Below, in pieces: positions 1-7,101 of a stretch of 9,285 nucleotides of DNA. The stretch spans positions 1-9,285 of the forward strand of contig JAIRZG010000229.1 of NCBI GenBank assembly GCA_031267345.1. Reading direction: 5' to 3'. This DNA is from Zoogloeaceae bacterium (lineage in GTDB: Bacteria; Pseudomonadota; Gammaproteobacteria; Burkholderiales; Rhodocyclaceae). The notes beneath the pieces were generated by a model. The model was not told the DNA's origin, did not search any database, and worked only from the letters and a program-made list of their open reading frames with translations. Positions within the stretch are counted from its first letter, which is position 1. Each line of letters opens with the position of its first letter. A program made the position numbers and the translations under genes.

Positions 1-102
1 CGGCTCAAAGGCTTTCGCCGGATTTTCTCCCGATTCGAGAAACTGGATGTAATGTTTTTGGGGTTTATTCATTTCGCACTGATCGTCGAGTGCTTGCGAT
101 AG
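1..102 (+). mobile_element. IS5-type transposase, C-terminal end (cut by window edge)
   Basis: Frame 1 is open from the first base and ends at TAG (100-102), giving 33 residues that begin RLKGFRRIFSRFEKLD and continue through a hydrophobic MFLGFIHFALIVE stretch. This arrangement (a basic RRI..R.EKLD segment followed by a short hydrophobic tail) is the usual C-terminus of IS5-family DDE transposases, just after the catalytic Glu region, which would lie outside the window. Whether the element is complete cannot be seen. The sequence directly after the stop (from 103, TGTGAACACGCCC) could belong to its right terminal inverted repeat, but the matching left end is not in view. It converges on the minus-strand operon. 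Recognition is from motif memory, not a search. Confidence 0.65.
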
Positions 103-206
103 TGTGAACACGCCCTAATCACCATGTTCCCGCCTTGAGCGTGGACAACCCTATTGCCGCATTGTTGCCCCGATTCGGGTTTGCAGAGGAAATATGGCGG
201 GCGTGG

Positions 207-227
207 AGGCGGAGACCGCCTGTTTTC
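207..227 (+). terminator. Weak rho-independent terminator candidate
   Basis: AGGCGG (207-212), loop AGA, CCGCCT (216-221), followed by GTTTTC. The stem is a perfect 6 bp and GC-rich, but the T run is only four long. It would stop + strand transcription coming from the transposase and would not serve the minus-strand operon, whose transcripts see no T run after it. The rest of 103-310 shows no credible gene. Confidence 0.35.
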
Positions 228-310
228 GGAACCGGGAAATTATGCTATCAGGATTTGAACAGGGATGCGCGGTGCGAATGAGGCATCTGTTAAGCGCCTG
301 CCGCGCCGCG

Positions 311-1369
311 TTATTCTCCGTCTTCCGTTTTCTGCTCCCGGTCTTCTGAACCGTCTTCCGCTTCTGTCTCGATAAGAATTTCGCGGGCGGCCTGTTCGTA
401 GTGGTCGCCGTTTTTGTCGGTGAAATGCAGGCGCACGGGCAGCATCAGGTAATCCAGCGCCAGCCAGAGGTCGGTGCTGGTTTTGTCGGTGGTTTGCACA
501 TGCAGGGTGTTGAAGCGTCCGGCCGGGAGTTCCAGGATTTCTTCGCCGACGATGACAAACTGGATGCGTTCGTATTTTTTGTGGGTCGCCAGCCAGAATT
601 CCAGTGTGCCGCGTACGCCAACGGCGATGCTGGCGGGCAGGGCGTTGTAGGCGAACTGGTATTGCAGGCTGAGAAAATCATGGCTGTTCGCGTTCATCTC
701 GATCGGCGGATTCCGGTTGATGCGAACGCGCTGCGCCGCATGGTCGAATTCCACGTTTTCCGGCGTGTCCCGGTTGCGGGTCTGCTGGTAGCGTTCAGGC
801 GTCAGTCCGCGCGCGCCAATGCTGCCCACGCTTTCCGAAACTATGCTTACCGGATAAAAAAGGGACGCCAGCCCCGTGCTTTGCAACAAGGAAGCAAGGC
901 GATAGCGTCCATCCGCGATCTCCCAACTGAGTTCGGCGCGTCCAATCTCAAAGCCTTGCGTGCCGCGATACACGATGTAGCGCACTTCGCCGCGCGGCGG
1001 AAAAAAGTCGATCCCGTCTTCTGCGGGCGGCGATTCGTCCTGGGCTTCGGGCACAGGGGGAAGGGCGCTTGCGGCATCTTCCGGCAACAGCGTCTCCGCC
1101 TCCGCTTCCGGCGCGGGCAAGGCTTCGACCGGCGGCAATGCGGCAGTGGCCTGGTCGGACGCAACGGGAGGGGCGGGCGGGGCAATCGGCGCAACTGGCG
1201 CAGGCGGCGTGGACGTGAGCGCGGCGTTGAGCCGCATCGGCCTGGGCAGCGGCGCGGGGGTTCGCCAGTCCCATTGCGGCGGGAGAATGAGCGCCAGATG
1301 CAACAGACAGGAAAACGCCAGCGCGATATTCAGTTCGCGGCGGGGCAGGAACCGCGCAAGGAACGGCAT
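311..1369 (-). CDS. DUF3108 domain protein with N-terminal membrane anchor and proline-rich linker
   Basis: A 352-residue protein of unknown molecular function. Residues 13-30 form one hydrophobic segment after a short basic N-terminus (anchor, N-in). Residues 38-118 are a Pro/Ala/Glu-rich low-complexity linker like those of TonB-type periplasm-spanning proteins. Residues 125-332 form a beta-rich domain (GEVRYIVYRGTQGFEIGRAE onward, including a TPERYQQTR segment and a DLWLALDYLMLPVRLHF ending) that matches my memory of DUF3108, which is thought to be periplasmic. The last 20 residues are highly acidic and contain a repeated EDG/TEDGE unit; the underlying DNA has a 10-bp direct repeat (CCGTCTTCCG at 318-327 and 351-360), so the tail may have grown by duplication. 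The ATG at 1369 lies 7 bp after the purN stop, so it is the last gene of the operon. The domain call is from recall; the topology is visible in the sequence. Confidence 0.8.
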   Translation of the reverse strand: MPFLARFLPRRELNIALAFSCLLHLALILPPQWDWRTPAPLPRPMRLNAALTSTPPAPVAPIAPPAPPVASDQATAALPPVEALPAPEAEAETLLPEDAASALPPVPEAQDESPPAEDGIDFFPPRGEVRYIVYRGTQGFEIGRAELSWEIADGRYRLASLLQSTGLASLFYPVSIVSESVGSIGARGLTPERYQQTRNRDTPENVEFDHAAQRVRINRNPPIEMNANSHDFLSLQYQFAYNALPASIAVGVRGTLEFWLATHKKYERIQFVIVGEEILELPAGRFNTLHVQTTDKTSTDLWLALDYLMLPVRLHFTDKNGDHYEQAAREILIETEAEDGSEDREQKTEDGE

Positions 1370-1375
1370 GGCGGA

Positions 1376-2023
1376 CTAGGCGAAGCGGGGCGCATACAGG
1401 GTGTCTTCCTGTTGCTCGCCTTGCGCCTCAACCCGCTGGCCGACGATACGAAGCCGTCCTTCCGCGAACCAACGCACGGCAAGCGGATAGATGCGGTGTT
1501 CTTCCGCCAGCACCCGCGCCGCCAGCGTATCCGCGTCATCGCCATCGAGCACCGGCACGGCGGCTTGCAGGATGATGGGGCCGTGATCGAGCGCGGGCGT
1601 GACGAAATGCGCCGTGCAGCCATGCAGACGCACCCCGGCTTCCAGCGCGCGCTGGTGTGTGCGCAGACCGGGAAAGGCGGGCAGCAGGGAAGGATGGATA
1701 TTCATCAACCTGCCCGCGTAATGGCGGGTAAATCCTTCTGAAAGTATCCGCATGAACCCGGCCAGCGCCACCAGATCCGGTTGATGCGCGTCGATGGCGG
1801 CGGCGAGCGCCGCGTCGAAACTTTCCCGCCCAGGATAATTTTTGTGGTCGACGACCTGCGTGGAGATGTTGGCGGCGGCGGCGCGGGCAAGCCCCGGCGC
1901 GTCGGGGCGGTTGGCGAGCACGGCGACAATGTGCGCGTCGGCGAGTTCGCCGTGTTGTCCGGCGCGGATAAGGCGTTCCATATTGCTGCCGCGCCCGGAA
2001 ATCAGGAGGACGACGCGTTTCAT
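1376..2023 (-). CDS. purN: Phosphoribosylglycinamide formyltransferase 1 (GAR transformylase)
   Basis: Cytosolic enzyme of de novo purine synthesis that moves a formyl group from N10-formyl-tetrahydrofolate to GAR, giving FGAR. The 215 residues match the usual length (E. coli 212). Visible motifs: the phosphate-binding ISGRGSNM near the N-terminus (residues 8-15), LAGFMRIL (residues 87-94) of the folate pocket, and the catalytic MNIHPSLLPAFPG with N108 and H110, followed by the conserved D146 in TPALDHGPII. All three catalytic residues (Asn, His, Asp) are therefore present. The ATG at 2023 overlaps the TGA of the upstream lipoprotein gene as ATGA, and no strong Shine-Dalgarno sequence stands in front of it, so translation is probably coupled to the upstream gene. 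The C-terminal ~15 residues are a gene-specific extension without recognisable features. No sign of damage. Confidence 0.97.
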   Translation of the reverse strand: MKRVVLLISGRGSNMERLIRAGQHGELADAHIVAVLANRPDAPGLARAAAANISTQVVDHKNYPGRESFDAALAAAIDAHQPDLVALAGFMRILSEGFTRHYAGRLMNIHPSLLPAFPGLRTHQRALEAGVRLHGCTAHFVTPALDHGPIILQAAVPVLDGDDADTLAARVLAEEHRIYPLAVRWFAEGRLRIVGQRVEAQGEQQEDTLYAPRFA

Positions 2024-2739
2024 TTCAACATGCCTACCGGCAGAAAAATCGAGGTGGCGAGCGAGTGGGTGATGCGGGTAAGGGCGCGTCCGTTCCTGTC
2101 CGCCAGGATGTTGGCGACGTAATCCAGCAGCGCGATGACGCCGCCGAATTCCCGCTCGAAAGAAAGATTCTGCCGTGCACCTTCCATTTCGTTGGAATAA
2201 ATGAGCGGCGCGCCCGCCGCATCCTGCGTGGCGGCGAGCTTCCAGACGGCGATCTCCATATTGCGCGCGCAGTTGTAGAACTTCTGCGCGTCCAGCGAAT
2301 CGGGCAGGAAAAACTCGTCCTTGTGTTCATAGGCGGCGTCCGTCATGGTGAGCAGCCCGTACATCAGCGACGCCACGCGGTCGCCCGCATAATCGGGATT
2401 GAACGCCTGCAAGGCCGCCGCGCCTTCCGTTTGTCCGGCAAGCGTTTCGGGCGCGACTTCGCGGTAACGCAAAAGTTCTCCCAGCGCCGCCTCGCGCCCG
2501 TCATGGCGCGTCTTTTTCCACTCGCGCGGATTGCGTCGATAGAGCTTGTCAGCAATGCGGTTGAGCGCCGCCATGACCAGATCGCGGCTCAAGTCGATCA
2601 CCCGGTCGATGTCGGATTTGACCAGGTATTTCGGGTTGAAAACCGTTTCTTCCTGCCCGTCCGCCCCGCGCCGGGTAGCGCAGGCGGCAGGCAAAAGCAG
2701 GAAGGCGGCGGCAATGAGGCGTCGCCGGGTCAGGCGCAT
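2020..2739 (-). CDS. Putative lipoprotein of unknown function
   Basis: A 239-residue protein. The N-terminus MRLTRRRLIAAAFLLLPAAC has an arginine-rich n-region, a short hydrophobic core and a cysteine at residue 20 that fits a lipoprotein signal, though the -3 position (Pro) is not ideal. The mature part is predicted helical and charged, with NPKYLVKSDIDRVIDLSRDL near residue 35-54, a C-terminal FGGVIALLDYVANILADRNG segment and no enzyme motif I recognise. I chose the ATG at 2739 although the frame stays open to about 3303, because it has a good ribosome site (GGAG, 6 bases upstream) and a signal peptide, and the upstream extension is the shadow of dedA. It starts inside the last codons of dedA (10 bp overlap) and ends with ATGA into purN. 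Probable inner- or outer-membrane-anchored periplasmic protein; the function is unknown. Confidence 0.85.
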   Translation of the reverse strand: MRLTRRRLIAAAFLLLPAACATRRGADGQEETVFNPKYLVKSDIDRVIDLSRDLVMAALNRIADKLYRRNPREWKKTRHDGREAALGELLRYREVAPETLAGQTEGAAALQAFNPDYAGDRVASLMYGLLTMTDAAYEHKDEFFLPDSLDAQKFYNCARNMEIAVWKLAATQDAAGAPLIYSNEMEGARQNLSFEREFGGVIALLDYVANILADRNGRALTRITHSLATSIFLPVGMLK

Positions 2740-3383
2740 GTTTTTCTCCGTCGCCGCAGGCGCGTCATCCAGGCAAACAGCGCGGGCAACAGGGAAAGAA
2801 CGATGATGCCCAGAATCAGCGCGGAAAGATTTTCCCGCACCCACGCCAGATTGCCGAACCAATACCCGGTCAGACAGAGCGCGAACACCCAAGCGAGCGC
2901 GCCAAAAAAATTGAAAAAGAAAAAACGCCCGTAGTGCATGGCGCCCACCCCGGCGACAAACGGCACAAAGGTGCGAAACAGCGGCAGAAAGCGGGAAATG
3001 AACAGCGCCTTGCCGCCATGCCGCGCATAAAACGCCTGCGTCTTCAACAATGCCGCCGGGTTCAGAAAACGGGCGCTCTCCCGCTTGAACACCCCCGGCC
3101 CCAGATAACGGCCTATCTGATAATTCGTCATGTTGCCCAACACGGCGGCGGCGGACAACAGCCCCAGCAACCAGCCAAGCTGCATCTCCCCCAGCGCGGC
3201 AATCGCTCCGGCGACAAAGAGCAGGGAATCCCCCGGCAGAAACGGCGTCACCACCAACCCCGTCTCCGCGAAGATGATGACAAACAAAATGGCGTAAATC
3301 CACGCCCCGTGCTGCGCCGTCAACAGCGCCAGATACTTGTCCAGATGCAGCGCGATGTCGGCAAGCGTACCCAAAAATTCCAT
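2730..3383 (-). CDS. dedA: DedA-family membrane protein (VTT/SNARE-associated domain)
   Basis: A 217-residue polytopic inner-membrane protein closely resembling E. coli DedA (219 residues) along its whole length. The family is linked to recycling of undecaprenyl phosphate and other lipid carriers, membrane-potential maintenance and envelope integrity. The hallmark residues are in place: E40 and D52 in the ETGLVVTPFLPGDSLLF re-entrant segment, and R131 and R137 in SRFLPLFRTFVPFVAG; equivalent residues are essential in E. coli YqjA. A basic tail (RLRRRRKTCA) ends the protein on the cytoplasmic side. The ATG at 3383 is chosen because the sequence aligns with DedA from its first residues; the open frame runs on to a TTG at 3449, but that adds a non-hydrophobic piece absent from the family. 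No strong ribosome site precedes the ATG. It is the first gene of the minus-strand operon. Confidence 0.95.
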   Translation of the reverse strand: MEFLGTLADIALHLDKYLALLTAQHGAWIYAILFVIIFAETGLVVTPFLPGDSLLFVAGAIAALGEMQLGWLLGLLSAAAVLGNMTNYQIGRYLGPGVFKRESARFLNPAALLKTQAFYARHGGKALFISRFLPLFRTFVPFVAGVGAMHYGRFFFFNFFGALAWVFALCLTGYWFGNLAWVRENLSALILGIIVLSLLPALFAWMTRLRRRRKTCA

Positions 3384-3416
3384 AGATCGAAGAACCCGCA
3401 AATCACCAAGGCTGCA

Positions 3417-3422
3417 AGTATA
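3417..3422 (-). promoter_or_regulatory. Candidate -10 box for the dedA operon
   Basis: On the minus strand this reads TATACT, close to the sigma-70 consensus TATAAT, about 34 bases before the dedA ATG. No good -35 hexamer stands 16-18 bases upstream (the nearest TTGCCG is 21 away), so the assignment is tentative. Confidence 0.35.
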
Positions 3423-3520
3423 GCCCTTGCGCGCCCTCGCGGGCGGCAATGCGTGTCTGTAGCACGGGCGACATCCAGGATTGAAGCGTATCCCCGTCGC
3501 GCCGTTGCGCCTTTGCAGGC

Positions 3521-3545
3521 AGATCGGATTCTGGATTTCCGATCT
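3521..3545. repeat. Perfect 8-bp inverted repeat in the divergent intergenic region
   Basis: AGATCGGA (3521-3528) and TCCGATCT (3538-3545) are exact reverse complements separated by 9 bases. No T run follows on either strand, so a terminator is unlikely. The position between two divergent transcription units (dedA operon to the left, glycosyltransferase array to the right) fits an operator for a dimeric regulator or an RNA hairpin; which one is not decided by the sequence. The remainder of the 350-bp intergenic region 3384-3733 holds no credible gene. Confidence 0.5.
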
Positions 3546-3631
3546 CTGTAACGCAAGGTGAATTGGCGCGGCGTAATCCTCCTAACGCGTGTCTGCTTGC
3601 AGCAACACCATAATCTGGTATGGTTACGTAT

Positions 3632-3661
3632 TTGCGAACTGGATACGATTTGTTTTAAAAT
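3632..3661 (+). promoter_or_regulatory. Candidate sigma-70 promoter of the glycosyltransferase array
   Basis: TTGCGA (3632-3637), 18-base spacer, TAAAAT (3656-3661). This would start transcription around 3668 and give a leader of roughly 66 bases containing the small hairpin at 3672-3689. A second possible -10, TATCAT (3666-3671), is also present and is conserved in front of the third gene copy. Neither has a perfect partner -35. Confidence 0.4.
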
Positions 3662-3733
3662 CCGCTATCATGCGTCCAGTTGAGGACGTCAGGCAAGACA
3701 GGCGTGAATAATTTAACGACAGGTTGAACAGGC
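3657..3733 (+). repeat. Leader repeat, copy 1 (with conserved hairpin)
   Basis: The 77 bases directly before the first glycosyltransferase gene match 7025-7101 before the third gene with only a handful of substitutions and no gap. Inside is a small stem-loop: GCGTCC (3672-3677), loop AGTTGA, GGACGT (3684-3689), 5 Watson-Crick pairs plus one G-U. The segment carries the weak ribosome-binding region (AGG at 3721-3723, about 10 bases before ATG). Confidence 0.8.
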
Positions 3734-5350
3734 ATGACAACATTTTCCATCAGGGGATTCCAGACGCCAAAACTTGCGCAGATTGGCGATGCCGCGCTAT
3801 TGATCAGCGTCATTCTGGCGGGAACAGTTTTTCCTCGTCTGATGTTCCTGGGTTTGTTTCCGGCAATGGACGATGGCTATTACGCTTATATTGCACAGCA
3901 GATTTACCATAGTCTTGCCAATGGGCAGGGCATTCCGGATTCCGGCGGACTTTCCTTGTATCCCCTGCTGTGTTCGTGGGTGTTTTCTTTTGGCTATAAC
4001 CCCATAATTTCGTTGCGGCTGATCGATCTTGGCGTGGCCATAATCACGGCGTTTCTGTTGTACAGGATATTGGCAAAGACATGTAACAGCAATACCGGCG
4101 TGGCGCTGATTACCTTCATTTTTACCTTTACCCTGAATCAGGCTCTTTTTATCGACAGTGGCTTCAAGAACAGCATTACAGCGGCTTTTGCGCCCCTGTT
4201 TCTGGCGCTGTATGTCGGAATGGGGGCAATCCAAAGCAAAAAATCCGGCAACGCCTGGCAGCTGGCGGGGGCTTTGACCGCGTTGGCGGTCGTTCTCCGG
4301 GAAACTTTCGCGCCTTTTGCGGTATTGGGGTTGGTCAGCGTATTCATCGCCCAAGGCAAGAAAGCGGCTTTGCGGTTTTTTATCGGCGGTGTCGCGACGG
4401 GTATTTTATGGATTGGCGGAATTCTCATGGCGCGTGGAGGGGTAGTGGAGCTGATTGCAGCATATCATTCGGCGGGCGCCGTATTTGGCGCCGTTCCGAA
4501 TGACTTGCGCCTGGATCATTTTATTTCCTATGGGTGGATGGCGATTCGTTCCTCCTCCATCGCGCTGACGTTCAGCGTATTGGCTATCGTGATCCTGTTG
4601 TTCGCCATCTTCCTCCGCCGTGACAAGTCTCTCCTGCTGGCTGCGGTTTTCTGGTTGTCCTTCATTGGCGTAGCCCTGATCGAGGCGGCGACGAAAATAT
4701 GCTATGCCTATCACTTTGCGATTGCGCTTCCCGGCTTTGCCGGATTATGCGCGTTGGCCTTGCGCGAGATCATCCGGGTATGGCCTGCCATAAAATTGAG
4801 CAAAAGCATGAATAACTTTCTTGCCGTGGCGGGTATTGTATTGTCGGCGGGCGGGTTTTATGCTTCCTGTTCCATATGGTCGGGAATTTGCTGGCCGGTG
4901 ACGCTCGAAACATTGACCGCGCCGGGCGGGACATGGCCGGAAAAGTTCACGGAACGATCGCATTACTTGCTCGCGGCGGCGGAAATAAAAAAAGTGATGC
5001 CTGAAAAGGGTACGCTCAGCATCAGCAGGGCCATGCATGTGTTGTACTTGCTGACGGGGCATTCTCCGCCCTCGCCCCGGTTGAGTGATTTGAGCGCGAC
5101 CGCCATTATATTGAATTTTTCCGTTCCGGACATCCGGCAAGCCCTGCTGGATTGCGCGCCGGACGTCATCATGGTCGCTACCCATAACGATTGGTTTACA
5201 GGCGGCGGCAGCCCACGTTTGCGCGAAGCAGTGCTGGCGACGGGAATTTATGAAACAGTAGTGAAATTTCCGGTCAGCGAACGGCCTTATGGTTTTCTTG
5301 GCGGCATAATTTTCCGCAAGACGAAGGAAACGACCTGTCTCGTGAAATAA
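3734..5350 (+). CDS. GT-C / family 39 (PMT/ArnT-like) membrane glycosyltransferase, paralogue 1
   Basis: A 538-residue integral membrane protein with about 11-12 hydrophobic segments between residues 19 and 380, then a soluble stretch (about 381-538) expected to lie in the periplasm. After the first membrane segment comes FPAMDDGYYAYIAQQIY with D46-D47; an acidic pair at this place in the first outer loop is the metal/catalytic site signature of GT-C enzymes, which move sugars from polyprenyl-phosphate donors to lipid or protein acceptors. Other family-like features are LRETFAPF (residues 188-195) and CYAYHFAIALPGFAGL (323-338) at the place of the usual RY..PxL motif. Donor and acceptor are unknown. 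The ATG at 3734 agrees with the start of both other copies; the ribosome site is weak. No signal peptide beyond the first membrane helix. First of three tandem copies, 38 bp from the next. The broad family call is fairly sure; the specific activity is not. Confidence 0.8.
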   Translation: MTTFSIRGFQTPKLAQIGDAALLISVILAGTVFPRLMFLGLFPAMDDGYYAYIAQQIYHSLANGQGIPDSGGLSLYPLLCSWVFSFGYNPIISLRLIDLGVAIITAFLLYRILAKTCNSNTGVALITFIFTFTLNQALFIDSGFKNSITAAFAPLFLALYVGMGAIQSKKSGNAWQLAGALTALAVVLRETFAPFAVLGLVSVFIAQGKKAALRFFIGGVATGILWIGGILMARGGVVELIAAYHSAGAVFGAVPNDLRLDHFISYGWMAIRSSSIALTFSVLAIVILLFAIFLRRDKSLLLAAVFWLSFIGVALIEAATKICYAYHFAIALPGFAGLCALALREIIRVWPAIKLSKSMNNFLAVAGIVLSAGGFYASCSIWSGICWPVTLETLTAPGGTWPEKFTERSHYLLAAAEIKKVMPEKGTLSISRAMHVLYLLTGHSPPSPRLSDLSATAIILNFSVPDIRQALLDCAPDVIMVATHNDWFTGGGSPRLREAVLATGIYETVVKFPVSERPYGFLGGIIFRKTKETTCLVK

Positions 5351-5360
5351 AGCGTGACGC

Positions 5361-5388
5361 GAATGATTTAACTACGGGTTGAACAGGC
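5361..5388 (+). repeat. Truncated leader repeat before paralogue 2
   Basis: Only the last 28 bases of the leader are retained (25 of 28 identical to 3706-3733). The hairpin and the upstream promoter-like part are missing; instead the preceding gene ends at 5350. This implies that the second gene relies on read-through from the first. Confidence 0.7.
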
Positions 5389-7002
5389 ATGACAGCATTT
5401 ACCATCAAAAGATTCCAGGCGCCAAAACTTGCGAAAATTGGCGATACCGTGTTATTGATCAGCGTCATTCTGGCAGGAACGGTTTTTCCTCGCCTGATGT
5501 TCCTGGGTTTGTTTCCGACAACGGACGATGGCTATTACGCCTATGTCGCGCAACAGATTTACCATGGCCTTGTCAATGGGCAGGGCATTCCAGATTCCGG
5601 CGGACTTTCTCTTTACCCCATGTTGTGTTCATGGGTATTCTCTTTTGGTTATAACCCTATGATTTCATTGCGGCTGATTGATCTGGGTGTGTCCATAATC
5701 ATGGCATTTCTGTTGTACAAGATATTGGCAAGAACATGTAACAACAATACCGGCGCGGCGCTCATCACATTTATTTTTATCTTTACCCTGAACCGGTTTA
5801 ATTTTATCGACAGCGGGTTCAAAAACAGCATTACGGCGGCTTTCGCGCCTCTGTTTTTGGCGCTGTATGTCGGAATGGGGGCAATCCAAAGTAAAAAATC
5901 CAGCAACGCTTGGTGGATAGCGGGTGCTTTGACTGCATCGGCGGTCGTTCTCCGGGAAACCTTCGCGCCTTTTGCTGTGCTGGGTCTAGTCAGCGTATTC
6001 ATTGCCCAAGGCAAAAAATCGGCTTTGCAGTTTTTTATTGGCGGCGTAGTGACAGGCATTTTATTGATTGGTGGAATTCTCATTGCGCGCGGAGGGGTAG
6101 TGGAACTGATTGCAGCATATCATTCGGCAGGCATTTTATTTGGTTCTGTTACTGATGACATACGTCGGGAAAATTTTATTTCCTATGGATTGGTCACAAT
6201 CTATTCTTCTTCAATTGTACTGACATTCAGCGCATTGGCTATTGTGGTAGTGCTGGTTGCCATCTTTGTCCGTCGCGACAGATATCTCCTGTTGGCTATG
6301 ATTTTCTGGCTGTCCTTCATTGGTGTAGCCCTGATCGAGGCGGCTACGAAACTATGTTATCCTTATCATTTTGCAATCGCGCTTCCTGGTTTTGCCGGGT
6401 TATGCGCATTGGCTTTACGCGAGATCATCCGAATATGGCCTGCCATAAAATTGAGCGGAAAAATAAATAACATGCTCGCCGTGATGGGTATCGTATTGTC
6501 GGCGATCTGGTTTTATTCTGTCTGCTCCATATTGTCAGAATTTTTTTGGTCGGAGACGCTCAAAATATTAGCCGTTGCCCCTAATGGAGGATGGCCGGAA
6601 AAGTCTACAAACCGATCAAATTTTCTGCTTGCAGCTGCGGAAATAAAAAAAGTAATTCCTGAAAATGGTACGCTCAGCATCAGCAGTGGTATGCATGCGC
6701 TATATCTGATAACGAATCATCTTCCGCCTTCGCCCCTGTTGAATGATCTGAGTGTGACTGCCATTTCGTTAAATTTTTCCGTTCCGGCTATCCGGCAGAC
6801 CCTGCTGGATTGTGCGCCGGACATTGTCATGGTTGCAACTCAGAATAATTTGTTTATACGTGATGGCAACGCGCATTTGCTCGAAGCCGTTCTTGCGACA
6901 GGAATTTATGAAATGGCAGCAAAAATTCCGACCAGGAATTATGATGGTCAAAGCGGCATAATTTTCCGTAAAACGAAGGAGACCATATGTCGTATGAAAT
7001 AA
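5389..7002 (+). CDS. GT-C / family 39 (PMT/ArnT-like) membrane glycosyltransferase, paralogue 2
   Basis: A 537-residue protein collinear with its two neighbours. By hand count about 82 % of the first 380 residues are identical to paralogue 1, with clearly lower identity after that and small shifts in length. The acidic loop motif DDGYYAYVAQQIY (D46-D47), LRETFAPF and the conserved HFAIALPGFAGL segment are all kept, so the catalytic fold should be intact. It differs most around residues 250-300 and in the periplasmic tail (for example NNLFIRDGNAHLLEA where paralogue 1 has NDWFTGGGSPRLREA). The third codon positions are visibly richer in A/T than in the flanking copies, which suggests longer independent evolution or a different origin. 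The gene starts 39 bp after the stop of paralogue 1 and has no obvious promoter of its own. Specific sugar and acceptor are unknown. Confidence 0.8.
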   Translation: MTAFTIKRFQAPKLAKIGDTVLLISVILAGTVFPRLMFLGLFPTTDDGYYAYVAQQIYHGLVNGQGIPDSGGLSLYPMLCSWVFSFGYNPMISLRLIDLGVSIIMAFLLYKILARTCNNNTGAALITFIFIFTLNRFNFIDSGFKNSITAAFAPLFLALYVGMGAIQSKKSSNAWWIAGALTASAVVLRETFAPFAVLGLVSVFIAQGKKSALQFFIGGVVTGILLIGGILIARGGVVELIAAYHSAGILFGSVTDDIRRENFISYGLVTIYSSSIVLTFSALAIVVVLVAIFVRRDRYLLLAMIFWLSFIGVALIEAATKLCYPYHFAIALPGFAGLCALALREIIRIWPAIKLSGKINNMLAVMGIVLSAIWFYSVCSILSEFFWSETLKILAVAPNGGWPEKSTNRSNFLLAAAEIKKVIPENGTLSISSGMHALYLITNHLPPSPLLNDLSVTAISLNFSVPAIRQTLLDCAPDIVMVATQNNLFIRDGNAHLLEAVLATGIYEMAAKIPTRNYDGQSGIIFRKTKETICRMK

Positions 7003-7024
7003 AAATTGAAGATGAGGCTTTTCA

Positions 7025-7101
7025 AAAATCCGCTATCATGCGTCCAGTTGAGGACGCTAGGCAAGACACGCGCGAATAATTTAACGACAGGTTGAACAGA
7101 C
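7025..7101 (+). repeat. Leader repeat, copy 2 (with perfect hairpin)
   Basis: Second full copy of the 77-bp leader found at 3657-3733. The stem-loop is GCGTCC (7040-7045), AGTTGA, GGACGC (7052-7057), here with six Watson-Crick pairs; the loop is identical in both copies, and the one stem change (T to C) turns a G-U pair into G-C, so pairing is preserved. It follows the paralogue 2 stop by 22 bases. TATCAT (7034-7039) is kept, but the -35/-10 pair described upstream of paralogue 1 is not. Confidence 0.8.

Noticed and set aside
103..310. Terminator for the minus-strand operon just after 311
   Set aside because: Reverse-complement inspection shows only loose pairings (for example GCGCGG/CCGCGC with a long loop) and no T run.
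401..1741. 446-codon open frame on the + strand
   Set aside because: It is antisense to the DUF3108 gene and purN, both supported by domains; its translation is low-complexity Arg/Gly-rich, typical of a GC-rich shadow frame.
2065..2934. 289-codon open frame on the + strand
   Set aside because: Antisense shadow of the lipoprotein gene and dedA; basic composition without domain features, and it crosses the boundary of both real genes.
2740..3303. N-terminal extension of the lipoprotein frame (188 extra codons)
   Set aside because: It lies entirely within dedA in another frame and gives an Arg/Ala/Gly-rich sequence; the internal ATG at 2739 has a ribosome site and a signal peptide.
3384..3449. 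Longer dedA start at a TTG (22 extra residues)
   Set aside because: The family alignment begins at the ATG at 3383, and the candidate -10 box lies within the extension.
3724..3912. Small + strand frame starting TTG (MNRHD...), repeated at 5379 and 7092
   Set aside because: Conserved in all three places only because the overlapping glycosyltransferase genes are similar; lengths differ (62, 91, 91 codons) and composition is not protein-like.
3797..4354. 185-codon antisense frame within paralogue 1
   Set aside because: Shadow of the membrane protein gene, not kept at the same length in the other copies.
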